In this document: piece by piece, positions 34,166 through 43,247 of the stretch
Layout of the letters: every line of letters begins with the position of its first letter
How positions within the stretch are numbered: the first letter of the stretch is position 1
Origin: Trichloromonas sp034006665
Lineage (GTDB): Bacteria; Desulfobacterota; Desulfuromonadia; Desulfuromonadales; Trichloromonadaceae
Assembly (NCBI RefSeq): GCF_034006665.1
Contig: NZ_JAVESI010000007.1
Location: 1 to 64,000, forward strand
Length of the DNA: 64,000 nucleotides
Direction of reading: 5' to 3'
Made by a program: the position numbers and the translations under genes
Notes under the pieces: generated by a model
The model's database searches: none
What the model was told of the DNA's origin: nothing
The model's input: the letters and a program-made list of their open reading frames with translations, nothing else

Positions 34166-35203
34166 ATGATCCGGGTCGCCATTGTCGGCGCCAGCGGCTA
34201 TACGGGGGTTGAACTCTACCGTTTGCTGGCCAATCATCCGCATGTCAAAATTACCTGCGTCACCTCCCGGCAGAATGCCGGCGAGCCTTTTGAGCAGGTT
34301 TTCCCCTCCCTGCGCGGACGCACCGATCTGGTCTGCGACCCGGTAGAGATCGGAATCGTTGCCGACAAGGCCGATTTCGTCTTTACCGCACTCCCCCATA
34401 AGACCGCCATGGAATTCGTTCCCGGATTGCTGGCGGCGGGGATGAAGGTCGTCGACCTCTCCGCTGACTATCGGCTGAAAGATGCCGCTCTTTACGAAGC
34501 CTGGTATCAGCCCCACACCAGTCCGGAACTGCTGGCCGAAGCGGCCTATGGGCTGCCCGAGCTTTACCGGGACCGCATCCGTCCGGCGCGTCTGGTGGCC
34601 AATCCCGGCTGCTATCCAACCAGCGTGGCCCTGGCGTTGGCCCCGCTTTTGAAAGAGCGGCTGATCGATCCGGCAACCCTGATTATCGACAGCAAGTCGA
34701 GCGCCAGCGGCGCCGGGCGTGCGGCCAAGGTCGACAGTCTCTTCTGTGAAGTCAACGAAGGCTTCAAGGCCTACGGTGTGACCAAGCACCGGCACACCCC
34801 GGAGATCGAACAGACCCTGAGTGATCTTGCCGGCGCGCCGGTCGTGGTCAATTTCACCCCGCACCTCTTGCCGATCAATCGCGGCATTCTCTCGACCTGT
34901 TACGCCGACCTTCGGGAAAAGACCGACACCGCCCGGCTGGTCGCGCTTTTTGCCGAATACTATCGCGGCGAGCCTTTTGTTCGCGTCCAGCCCCAGGGGA
35001 GTCTGCCCAATGTCGCCTGGGTGCGCGGCGGCAACCAATGCGATCTCGGTGTTGTCGCCGACCCCCGCACCCACCGGGTGATCGTTGTTTCCGCCATCGA
35101 CAATCTGGTCAAGGGGGCGGCCGGACAGGCGCTGCAGAACATGAACCTGATGTTCGGCTTCCCCGAAACGGCAGGGCTGGACGTCGTTCCCCTCTATCCC
35201 TGA
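34166..35203 (+). CDS. argC: N-acetyl-gamma-glutamyl-phosphate reductase
   Basis: A 345-residue NADPH-dependent enzyme, third step of arginine synthesis. The Rossmann motif VAIVGASGYTGVELYRLL opens the protein; the catalytic cysteine is in ANPGCYPTSVAL, and HRHTPEIEQTL and DNLVKGAAGQALQNMN are typical of the class 1 enzyme. The ATG at 34166 has GAGGAG upstream. No other arg gene is nearby. A 56-codon gene follows 19 bases later. Confidence 0.95.
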   Translation: MIRVAIVGASGYTGVELYRLLANHPHVKITCVTSRQNAGEPFEQVFPSLRGRTDLVCDPVEIGIVADKADFVFTALPHKTAMEFVPGLLAAGMKVVDLSADYRLKDAALYEAWYQPHTSPELLAEAAYGLPELYRDRIRPARLVANPGCYPTSVALALAPLLKERLIDPATLIIDSKSSASGAGRAAKVDSLFCEVNEGFKAYGVTKHRHTPEIEQTLSDLAGAPVVVNFTPHLLPINRGILSTCYADLREKTDTARLVALFAEYYRGEPFVRVQPQGSLPNVAWVRGGNQCDLGVVADPRTHRVIVVSAIDNLVKGAAGQALQNMNLMFGFPETAGLDVVPLYP

Positions 35204-35222
35204 TCTTTTTCGGGAGCTTTTC

Positions 35223-35393
35223 ATGGAAAGTGTTTCGCGCCGTTCCAAGGCCTATAACACCCGCACCTGCACCGCTTGCGACAAACACGGCATCGGTTCT
35301 AAGAGCGTCGTCTTTCACCGCGAGCGGGGTTATTTCTTCACTTGGGCGAGCGAACGCTCGGTGGCGGCATTCGTGAAGGATCAGGGCTTCTGA
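35223..35393 (+). CDS. Small conserved-looking CxxC protein (56 aa)
   Basis: A short open frame between argC and ygiQ, beginning MESVSRRSKAYNTRTCTACD and ending FVKDQGF. It has one CxxC pair (CTAC), is rich in basic residues in its first half, and has an aromatic stretch GYFFTWASER. GGGAG lies 6 bases before the ATG, and it fits neatly in the gap after argC with GC-rich third positions, so I think it is translated. No function can be assigned. It might bind a metal. Confidence 0.5.
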   Translation: MESVSRRSKAYNTRTCTACDKHGIGSKSVVFHRERGYFFTWASERSVAAFVKDQGF

Positions 35394-35422
35394 AACGCCA
35401 TACGGAACATGCCTTCATCCCC

Positions 35423-37198
35423 ATGACCAAGGCGGAAATGACCGCTCGGGGGTGGGACGAGCTGGATGTGCTCTTGGTCTCCGGCGACGCCTATGTCGAT
35501 CATCCCTCCTTCGGCGTGGCGCTGCTCGCCCGGTTGCTGGAAGCGGAAGGCTACCGGGTGGGAATCCTTGCCCAGCCGGACTGGCGGAATCCGGAGGCTT
35601 TACGGGTGATGGGCCGTCCCCGGCTTTTTGCTGGGGTCTCGGCTGGGGCTATGGATTCCATGGTCAACCATTACACGGCGGCGAAAAAGATTCGCCGGGA
35701 CGATGCCTACACTCCCGGAGGGCGGGCCGGCGCTCGTCCCAACCGGGCGGTGATCGCCTACACGGCGGCACTCAAAGGTGCCTTCAAGGGATTGCCGGTT
35801 CTCATCGGCGGCATCGAGGCGAGCCTGCGGCGGCTGGCCCATTATGACTACTGGGATGACGCCGTGCGCCGCTCGGTACTGGTCGACAGCAAGGCCGATC
35901 TGCTTCTTTACGGCATGGCTGAGGCGGCCCTCCTGGAAGTGACGCGGCGAGCCGCCGCCGGCGAGGCGCTCAAGGCGATGACCGACATTCGCGGCACTGC
36001 TTGGCTGACTTCCGAAGTTCCGGAGCATTGCCTGCGTCTGCCTTCTTTCGAGGAGGTCGCCGCCGATCCCGCCGCTTTCGGTGAAGCCTTCCGCCTCGCC
36101 GAGCGCGAACAGAACCCCGCCAACGCCCGCCCCCTGTCTCAGGGTCACGGCACACGGACCTTGGTGGTCAATCCTCCGGCGTTCCCCCTCTCCGAGGAAC
36201 AGCTCGATCGCCTTTATTCCTTGCCCTTTCGGAAAACGCCCCATCCGAGCTACGATCAGCCGATTCCCGCCTATGAGCAAATCCGCTTCTCCATTACCAG
36301 CCATCGCGGCTGTTTCGGTGGCTGTGCCTTCTGCGCCATTACCCATCATCAGGGCAAGCTGATCCAATCCCGCTCCGAGTCTTCGATTTTGGCCGAAGTC
36401 GATGCCTTGACCGAACATCCCGACTTTCGCGGGACCATCACCGATATCGGTGGCCCCACCGCCAATATGTATGGTCTCGACTGCGGCGACGAGCAGGCAA
36501 AACAGGTCTGTCGCCGTTCCGGCTGCCTCTTCCCGAAGCCCTGCAAACATCTGCGCGTCGACGATCGGCGGGCCGTGCGGCTTCTCGACCGGGTCCGTCG
36601 CCATGCTCGGGTCAAGCATGTTTTCGTCGCTTCGGGGGTGCGTTACGATCTGCTGGAGCGACAGCCCGACTATTTCGATGCCCTCCTTTCCCGTTACATC
36701 GGCGGTCTGCTCAAGGTCGCCCCCGAGTCGACCAGCGCAGCGGTGACGAAGGTGATGCGCAAGCCCGGTCCGCAAATTTTCATCAATTTCCTCCAGCGTT
36801 TCCGCGAGCGCAGCGCGGCGGCCGGATTGCGTCAGGCGGTGGTTCCCTATCTGATTGCCGGGCACCCCGGCGCCACCCTTTCCGATACGGTCGATGTCGC
36901 CCTCTTCCTGCGCGAACACCATTTGCGGGTTGAACAGGTTCAGGAGTTTACGCCGACCCCCGGGACGCTTTCAACCTGCATCTACCACACCGGGCGCGAT
37001 CCCCTGACCGGAGAGAAGCTGTATGTGGCGCGTACCGAAAAGGAGAGGAAGTTGCAAAAAGCGCTGCTTCTTTGGCATCTGCCGGAGCAGCGCGCCTTGG
37101 TCGCGGAGGCGCTGCGTCTGGCTGGACGGGAACGGGAGGGGCGGGTTCTACTCGAAGGGGGCGTTTCAAGGAAGCCGGGACGCCGGTCCCGACGCTGA
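35423..37198 (+). CDS. ygiQ: YgiQ-family radical SAM protein
   Basis: A 591-residue radical SAM protein of the YgiQ family, conserved in many bacteria but without a settled substrate. The N-terminal part is DVLLVSGDAYVDHPSFGVAL..., followed by the CxxxCxxC cluster motif SHRGCFGGCAFCAI (about residue 296) and the family segments DIGGPTANMYGLDC and VQEFTPTPGTLSTC. It is somewhat shorter than many YgiQ proteins. The ATG at 35423 has a poor ribosome site, and translation may depend on the small upstream gene, which ends 29 bases earlier. Confidence 0.9.
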   Translation: MTKAEMTARGWDELDVLLVSGDAYVDHPSFGVALLARLLEAEGYRVGILAQPDWRNPEALRVMGRPRLFAGVSAGAMDSMVNHYTAAKKIRRDDAYTPGGRAGARPNRAVIAYTAALKGAFKGLPVLIGGIEASLRRLAHYDYWDDAVRRSVLVDSKADLLLYGMAEAALLEVTRRAAAGEALKAMTDIRGTAWLTSEVPEHCLRLPSFEEVAADPAAFGEAFRLAEREQNPANARPLSQGHGTRTLVVNPPAFPLSEEQLDRLYSLPFRKTPHPSYDQPIPAYEQIRFSITSHRGCFGGCAFCAITHHQGKLIQSRSESSILAEVDALTEHPDFRGTITDIGGPTANMYGLDCGDEQAKQVCRRSGCLFPKPCKHLRVDDRRAVRLLDRVRRHARVKHVFVASGVRYDLLERQPDYFDALLSRYIGGLLKVAPESTSAAVTKVMRKPGPQIFINFLQRFRERSAAAGLRQAVVPYLIAGHPGATLSDTVDVALFLREHHLRVEQVQEFTPTPGTLSTCIYHTGRDPLTGEKLYVARTEKERKLQKALLLWHLPEQRALVAEALRLAGREREGRVLLEGGVSRKPGRRSRR

Positions 37199-37199
37199 T

Positions 37200-39413
37200 T
37201 TACTCCTCTTCGAGGTTTAAGGGGAGAACGTTGAGATAGGGGAGGGGCGGGGCGACCGAGTTCCAGGCGACCGTCCGGTTACGACCGTTTTTCTTGGCTT
37301 GATACAGGGCCTGGTCGGTCCGTTCTTGGAGCGCTTCCAGGCTGTCGGCGTCCTCGGGGAACTCGGCGATTCCCAGGGAAAGGGTAAGCCGCCCTTTGGG
37401 CTGGCTCAGGACCGCTCCCGGAAAATCCCGCTCGTACACGCACCGGCGCAGTTTTTCGGCGGCGGCGCGGGCCCCCTCTTTGCTGGTTCTGGGCATGAGG
37501 ATGATGAATTCCTCGCCGCCGAATCGCCCCGCCAGATCGATCTCCCGGATATTCTCCTTAAGAATCTGCGCCACGTCCCGCAGAACCCTGTCCCCCTGCA
37601 GATGTCCGTGGGTGTCGTTGTAACATTTGAAGTGATCGATATCGATCATGATCAGGCTGAAATTCGTGCCATAACGCCGGGCTTGGGCGAATTCCTTCTC
37701 CAGGACGATCTGGAAGAACCGGCGGTTGGCCAACCGGGTCAGGGTGTCGGTATTGGAAAGATCCCGGGTCTGCTGGTAAAGGCGGGCATTTTCGATGGCA
37801 ATGGCGGCCTGGGCGGTGATTGCCTGAACCAGTCGGATCTCCCGTTCGCTGAAGCCGCCGTTCTCTTTCTTGTGCAGATTAACGATGCCGAGAAGCTGAT
37901 CCTTGAGGATCATCGGCACTCCGAGCAGGGAACGGGTCTCGGGATAGTCATCGAGATAGTCCTCCAAAAACCGGTTCTGCTCTTTCCCGAGATCGCGGAC
38001 ATGCAGGCATTCCCGCCGACGGATGAGCTCTCCCATGAAACCGTCGTGCGCGTGAAACATCTTCCGGTGCTTGCCCTCCGGGTCGAGTCCGAGGGTTCGG
38101 CGGACCTCCAGGTCTTCCTTTTCTTCCCGGTAAAGCAGCAGCAACAGTTCGTCGCAGGGGACGACATCCTTGATGATCTGAAGCATTCGGCCGAAAAGAA
38201 TATCGAGATCGAGGGAACCAATCATCTCCTGGATCAGGCTGAAGAGGGCCGAAAGGTCGTTGACGTGGGCTGTGAGTTCGGTGTTGGCCTCTTCGATCTG
38301 GCGATTTTTTTCGCTGAGTAGCGACTGATAGCGCAGCTCTTCCTCGGCCGCCGCCAGCTCTGTTTCCTGGCGCAGGCGGTCGGCGTAGAGAGCGCGCAGT
38401 TTCTCCGCCATGAGGTTAAAGGAACGGGCTACCTGCCCGAATTCGTCCGTTCGGTTCTGTTCGATGCGGAAATCGAAATTCCCCCAGCTCAGGGTCTGGG
38501 TCGCTTTCAGCAGGGACTGGACGGGGGTCATGATCTGCCGTTGCAGGAGCTGGTAATAGAGGAAGCCGCCGAGGAGCACGAAGAAGGCCAGGGTAGCGAC
38601 CCCTTTCAGGATGAGATTGTTGACCAGGGCGTCAAGGCCGGCCATGGGGATTTCGATGACCGCAAGCACCAGCTCGGAGGTGCCGAGGGGAATGGCGCTG
38701 TAGAGATACTTGCCGGTATCGACCACCCGGATCAGGGAATCCCCGGCGATGACTTTTGCCAATTCGTCGGGGGAAAGACCGGGGGGAGGGTGGGCGGGAT
38801 CGCTGGCGGTGAGGACTTCCCCGGACAGGTTCAGCAGTGACGTTCGCGCCCCGAAGCCGATGGAATGGGTGCTCAGAAACGAGGTTTTGACCGGCGTGCG
38901 CAGGATCAGCACCTGGGCTTTCCGTACGTCCTGAGGGAGGAGACTGGCAACGGTTAGCGTCGGCGGCAGCGACGGGGTGCTGAGAAAGCGAAAACGGGGG
39001 CGGGAGCTGCGGATGGCGTGATCGACCAACTCGCGCAGGTCGGTGTCGGGAAGTTCCCGCCACTGAGCGACGGGCAGGAATTCCGCCTCGATGTCGCTGC
39101 GCGCCAGGCTGGCCAGAAGCGGCTCGTGCTCCCGGGGAAAGGCTTGGGGGATTGCGCCGCCGGGCGGGATCCGGTAGGCATAGGCGATCAGTTCGGCATA
39201 GTTCTGTAGAAGGAATTCCTGGTTTTTGATTTCCCGGAAAATGGCGTCGCGCCCCGAGGTTAGCCGGTCATCGACGGTTTCGTGGATGGCCCCGTTCATC
39301 AGCAGGATGAAGTTTCCGGTCGCCACGCCGCCGAGCAACAGGAGGATTGCGAAGAAGGGCAGCATGATTTTATGGCGCAGGGACCAGGTTCGGTGCTGGG
39401 GAAAATCTCCCAT
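37200..39413 (-). CDS. Membrane diguanylate cyclase (sensor-HAMP-GAF-GGDEF)
   Basis: A 737-residue enzyme predicted to make c-di-GMP. Membrane helices at about 14-39 and 270-290 enclose a roughly 230-residue periplasmic sensor; a HAMP domain, a short coiled coil and a GAF domain (about 400-545) follow, then the GGDEF domain. The active site is intact as GGEEF (about residue 631) and the inhibitory I-site is present as REID five residues earlier, so product inhibition is expected. It lies 72 bases downstream of the HD-GYP gene on the same strand, so synthesis and breakdown of c-di-GMP may be coordinated here. The ligand is unknown. Confidence 0.92.
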   Translation of the reverse strand: MGDFPQHRTWSLRHKIMLPFFAILLLLGGVATGNFILLMNGAIHETVDDRLTSGRDAIFREIKNQEFLLQNYAELIAYAYRIPPGGAIPQAFPREHEPLLASLARSDIEAEFLPVAQWRELPDTDLRELVDHAIRSSRPRFRFLSTPSLPPTLTVASLLPQDVRKAQVLILRTPVKTSFLSTHSIGFGARTSLLNLSGEVLTASDPAHPPPGLSPDELAKVIAGDSLIRVVDTGKYLYSAIPLGTSELVLAVIEIPMAGLDALVNNLILKGVATLAFFVLLGGFLYYQLLQRQIMTPVQSLLKATQTLSWGNFDFRIEQNRTDEFGQVARSFNLMAEKLRALYADRLRQETELAAAEEELRYQSLLSEKNRQIEEANTELTAHVNDLSALFSLIQEMIGSLDLDILFGRMLQIIKDVVPCDELLLLLYREEKEDLEVRRTLGLDPEGKHRKMFHAHDGFMGELIRRRECLHVRDLGKEQNRFLEDYLDDYPETRSLLGVPMILKDQLLGIVNLHKKENGGFSEREIRLVQAITAQAAIAIENARLYQQTRDLSNTDTLTRLANRRFFQIVLEKEFAQARRYGTNFSLIMIDIDHFKCYNDTHGHLQGDRVLRDVAQILKENIREIDLAGRFGGEEFIILMPRTSKEGARAAAEKLRRCVYERDFPGAVLSQPKGRLTLSLGIAEFPEDADSLEALQERTDQALYQAKKNGRNRTVAWNSVAPPLPYLNVLPLNLEEE

Positions 39414-39485
39414 TCAGGTTCCTCGGGGGCGGGAAAAAGCCGATCATGGCTCCCGTGTCGGGGCGTTCTTCCTCTTCGGGAGGAA

Positions 39486-41609
39486 TCAGTGACCGGTTGA
39501 AGCGTTTACGTCCAGGGAAACGACAGGGTCGCCGATGACCTGTTGGGGGGCTCCGGAACGGACCGGTATGTGCTGATGCCATCCCCCTTTTTGCACCATT
39601 TTCAGAAACGTCTCCGCCACCACGGGGTCGAACTGGGTACCCGTGTTGTTGCGAATCTCCTCGACCGCTGCTGCGAAGGAGAGGGCCTCGCGGTAAGGGC
39701 GGTCGGAAATCATCGCGTCGAAGGTATCGGCAACGGTCAGAATCCGCGCCTCCATGAGAATTTCATCCCCCTTGAGATGGTTTGGGTAGCCCTTGCCGTC
39801 ATAGCGTTCGTGGTGCTGGGCGATGATTTTGCGCACATCCTTGAGGAACTGGATCGGTTCCAGAATCTTGACGCCGATCAGGGGGTGCTGATGCAGGGCC
39901 TGAACGTTCTGATCGGTCAGATCCCCCTTTTTGTGGAGGAGTTCCCGGTCGATGCCGATTTTGCCGATGTCGTGCAGGATCGCCGCCTGTTCCAGGCGCT
40001 TGAGCCGTTCGGGGGGGAGGCTGAGACGGCGGCCGAGGGCCAGGCTGATGCGCGTAACCCGCTCCGAGTGGCCGTGGGTGTAGGCGTCGCTCGCTTCGAT
40101 GGCGGAAACCAGGGCTTGTACCGTATTCAGGTAGGTGTTCTGCTGCTCTTCGTAGAGCTGGGCATTTTTGATGGCGATGCTGGCCTGGGCGGCGATGGTG
40201 GAGAGGAGTTCCAGGTCTTCGGTATAGAAAGACGAGCCGTCACGGCGGTTGGCCATGGTGATGGTGCCGATCGGTTCGCCGTTGACCATCAGTGGAGCGC
40301 AAATCACCGTCTCGCGGGTGAATCCGAGCCGGCTCACCTTGTTGAAATGACCGGCGTCGTTGATGTTCTGGATCAGAAGCGGCTTGCGGTTTTCGATTAC
40401 CCAGTGGGAGACGCCGCCGGTTTCCAGGGGGATGCGCATGCCGGACGTGGGAGGGGTGGGTAGTCCGAAGGAACCGTCGATGGTCAGCTCGTGGGTTTCC
40501 CGGTCGAAAAGCAGGATGTAGCCGGCGCTGGCCTTGAGAGTATCGACGGTGGCTTCGATGAGCAGGTGGAAGAGCTTGCTCTGGTTCATCGTCGAGTTGA
40601 TCGCCAGACCCATGTTGTAAAGGGCGGAGAGGCGGGTGACCGCCTGCTGCAGAGTCGTATTTTTGCTCTCCAGCTCGCCGGCGAGGTCGGCGATACGGTA
40701 GTTGGCTTCCTCGATCTCGCCGATGCGCTGTTCCAGCGAGGTATTGAGGTATTCGATCTCTTTGAGGCGCTCCTCCAGGGTGCTGTTCATCGTTTCGATC
40801 TGTTCCTGATGGGCGAGCTTCTCCTTGCTGATGGCGATTTCCCGTTCCTGGCGGACCATCTCCTGAATCTGGCCGCGGAGCCGCTCGACCATGCGATTGA
40901 ATTTATCGGAGAGCTGTGACATTTCCTTCGAGTTGGTGAGCGAGACCGTCGCCTGATCGAACTCTCCCCGTTCCAGATGGTTCATGGCTCCGACCAGGCT
41001 GCGCAGGGGTTTTTCCACATAGTAGAGGACAAAGCCGGTGATGGCCAGGATCAGAAAGAGGATCATCGGGATGGAGGAAGCCATGGCCCGGAAATTGAGG
41101 TCTTTGTGCATACTCGCCAGATCGTCGATGGCGATGTGGATACTGAGAATGCCGAGAACCCGTTCGCTGGGATCATGGCAGGAGTGGCAGTCGGGTTCGT
41201 TGAAGATGGGGAGGATGCGGGCCTGATAGAGCCGGCCGTTGTGCTCGTGACGACTGGAGAACTGCTGCGAGCGGTAGGCGATCAGGTCGATGGCGGGCAC
41301 CAGATCGCCGACACTCTCCGGGTTGCCGGCGCGCAGGATGCGTCCCGACTCGTCGAAGATCTGGACCAGTTCCAGGCTCGGTTCCGTCTGAATCTCTTTG
41401 AGGATCTGCGCGACCCGGTCGTTTTCGCCGCTGCGCATAAAGGTGATGACGCTGTTGCGGATGGTATCGCCGAGAATCCGGCTGTGCTGCAGGGCCAGCT
41501 GGTTCAGGGTCTCGCGCTGGGCGCTCAGGTGGTGCCAGATGCTCAGAGACACCACCATCAGGGCGATCAGTGTCGACAGTATGAGAAATTTCGTCTTGAG
41601 AGAAAGCAT
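39486..41609 (-). CDS. Haem-c sensor HD-GYP c-di-GMP phosphodiesterase
   Basis: About 707 residues. After the first membrane helix (about residues 6-25) the periplasmic sensor contains one CxxCH motif, DCHSCHD (Cys141, Cys144, His145), for covalent haem c. A second helix (about 185-207) leads to HAMP, a long coiled coil, a GAF domain (about 330-500) and the HD-GYP domain. The catalytic residues are complete: HDIGKIGI (about 546) and HHERYDGKGYP. The start is uncertain; I use the ATG at 41609 just before the helix, while a TTG at 41663 would add 18 residues. The haem suggests sensing of redox state or a gas. Confidence 0.88.
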   Translation of the reverse strand: MLSLKTKFLILSTLIALMVVSLSIWHHLSAQRETLNQLALQHSRILGDTIRNSVITFMRSGENDRVAQILKEIQTEPSLELVQIFDESGRILRAGNPESVGDLVPAIDLIAYRSQQFSSRHEHNGRLYQARILPIFNEPDCHSCHDPSERVLGILSIHIAIDDLASMHKDLNFRAMASSIPMILFLILAITGFVLYYVEKPLRSLVGAMNHLERGEFDQATVSLTNSKEMSQLSDKFNRMVERLRGQIQEMVRQEREIAISKEKLAHQEQIETMNSTLEERLKEIEYLNTSLEQRIGEIEEANYRIADLAGELESKNTTLQQAVTRLSALYNMGLAINSTMNQSKLFHLLIEATVDTLKASAGYILLFDRETHELTIDGSFGLPTPPTSGMRIPLETGGVSHWVIENRKPLLIQNINDAGHFNKVSRLGFTRETVICAPLMVNGEPIGTITMANRRDGSSFYTEDLELLSTIAAQASIAIKNAQLYEEQQNTYLNTVQALVSAIEASDAYTHGHSERVTRISLALGRRLSLPPERLKRLEQAAILHDIGKIGIDRELLHKKGDLTDQNVQALHQHPLIGVKILEPIQFLKDVRKIIAQHHERYDGKGYPNHLKGDEILMEARILTVADTFDAMISDRPYREALSFAAAVEEIRNNTGTQFDPVVAETFLKMVQKGGWHQHIPVRSGAPQQVIGDPVVSLDVNASTGH

Positions 41610-41899
41610 CTGCACCCGAAACTTCCGAAAGAGGGTTGGTGAAAGCACCGACTGCTTCGTCAAAACCCTGAAAAAGGTCTGTGAAAAGTGAGGTGGTTAG
41701 TTAGGGGAGTGGCGAGTCCGTGCGCCGGCCAATTCAAACACCATACCCTTGAGCGCGTCCCGTCGGCAACGGCTTTTTCAGGGTGCGATGCCGCCCTTGA
41801 CGGAAAGGCGGCAAATCTTTAAGATGAGCCCGAAAGTTCACTGCATTATGCAAATATTCTGCCAGATTGTAGGCAGTTTGCCGGAAAGGTTGGGCGGGC

Positions 41900-42085
41900 A
41901 TGGAATTTTTTCTTTCCCTTCTGGGTGTCTGGATGATTATTGAGGGTATCCCGTGGTTTCTTTCCCCCGGCGGGATGAAAAATGCCCTGCGCCGGATGCT
42001 TGTCCTTCCGGACCAAAGCCTGCGGCTCATGGGGGCTTTCCTGATGTTCGCAGGGCTTCTTACCGTTTATCTGGTGCGCGGCTAG
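41900..42085 (+). CDS. DUF2065 small membrane protein
   Basis: A 61-residue protein made of two membrane helices (LLGVWMIIEGIPWFLSP and LRLMGAFLMFAGLLTVYLV) joined by a short basic loop. This is the pattern of the DUF2065 (YjeT-like) family, whose role is unknown; relatives often lie near hflC/hflK or purA. Here it sits alone ahead of queA, divergent from the HD-GYP gene. Confidence 0.8.
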   Translation: MEFFLSLLGVWMIIEGIPWFLSPGGMKNALRRMLVLPDQSLRLMGAFLMFAGLLTVYLVRG

Positions 42086-42164
42086 AAGACCGAAAGGAAT
42101 TGACTTTTGGTCCTGCTTTGTGATTGATTGAGTTCCCGATTCGGCCCTTTCGACGTAGGTTTTA

Positions 42165-43196
42165 ATGCTCCTTGACGATTTTGATTTCGCGCTCCCCGAA
42201 GGCCTGATTGCCCAGTATCCCAGGCCCGAACGGGAGGATGCCCGGCTGCTTGTTCTGCGGCGGGAGAGCCGGGAGATCCGCTCGGCCGCCTTTCGTGACT
42301 TGGGCTCCTGTTTCCGACCCGGTGATCTGCTTGTTCTCAATGATACACGCGTCATTCCGGCCCGGCTTCTGGGGGAAAAGGAGAGCGGCGGACGCATCGA
42401 GGTCTTTCTCGTACGCCGCCTGGCTTCCGCCGGCGAGGAATGGGCTTGTCTGACCAAGTGCTCCAAGCCCCCCCGTCCCGGCTCCCGTCTATGTCTCGGC
42501 GCCAGTATCGAAGGGGTTGTCCTGCCCGGCGGGGAACCCCCTTACCGGCATATCCGGTTTACCTGCCCGGGGGATTTTACCGATGTCCTGGAACGGGAGG
42601 GTCGCATTCCCCTGCCGCCCTACATCCGCCGCGAAGCCGATGACGCCGATCGTGCCCGCTACCAGACGGTTTTCGCCCGCGCCGGCGGCGCGGTGGCCGC
42701 ACCCACCGCCGGTCTGCATTTCACCGAGCGCACGCTCGAAGACCTCCGTGGGCGGGGGGTAGAGATTCATCCCCTGACCCTGCATGTCGGTCTTGGCACC
42801 TTTCTGCCGGTACGGGTGGACAATATTCGTGAACACCGCATGCATCAGGAACCCTATGTGGTGCCGGAGGAAACCGCCGTCGCGGTCAACCGCGCCAAAG
42901 AGGAAGGGCGCCGGGTCTTCGCTCTCGGTACCACCACCACCCGGGCCCTGGAGCACGCGGTGGATGCCAATGGGCGCCTGCGCGCCGGGGAAGGGAGCAG
43001 CGATCTCTTCATTTATCCCGGCTTTCGCTTCCAAATCGTCGATGCCTTGATTACCAATTTCCATCTGCCGAAATCGACCCTGCTCATGCTCGTCTCCGCT
43101 TTGGCCGGTCGGGAATTTGTTTTGGAGGCTTATCGCATGGCGGTGCGCGAGGAGTTTCACTTTTTCAGCTACGGCGACTGCATGCTGATTCTGTAA
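42165..43196 (+). CDS. queA: S-adenosylmethionine:tRNA ribosyltransferase-isomerase
   Basis: A 343-residue enzyme that builds epoxyqueuosine on tRNA from the preQ1 base, using the ribosyl part of SAM. Diagnostic segments are FDFALPEGLIAQYPRPERE, LLVLNDTRVIPARLLG, AAPTAGLHFTERTLE and NFHLPKSTLLMLVSALAG. Length is normal. It is directly upstream of tgt, with yajC and secDF beyond, a very widely conserved gene order. Confidence 0.96.
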   Translation: MLLDDFDFALPEGLIAQYPRPEREDARLLVLRRESREIRSAAFRDLGSCFRPGDLLVLNDTRVIPARLLGEKESGGRIEVFLVRRLASAGEEWACLTKCSKPPRPGSRLCLGASIEGVVLPGGEPPYRHIRFTCPGDFTDVLEREGRIPLPPYIRREADDADRARYQTVFARAGGAVAAPTAGLHFTERTLEDLRGRGVEIHPLTLHVGLGTFLPVRVDNIREHRMHQEPYVVPEETAVAVNRAKEEGRRVFALGTTTTRALEHAVDANGRLRAGEGSSDLFIYPGFRFQIVDALITNFHLPKSTLLMLVSALAGREFVLEAYRMAVREEFHFFSYGDCMLIL

Positions 43197-43247
43197 TCCG
43201 ATTCTTTGACGCTCAGTTAGACACCCACTCTTTCAGTTCGGTATGAT

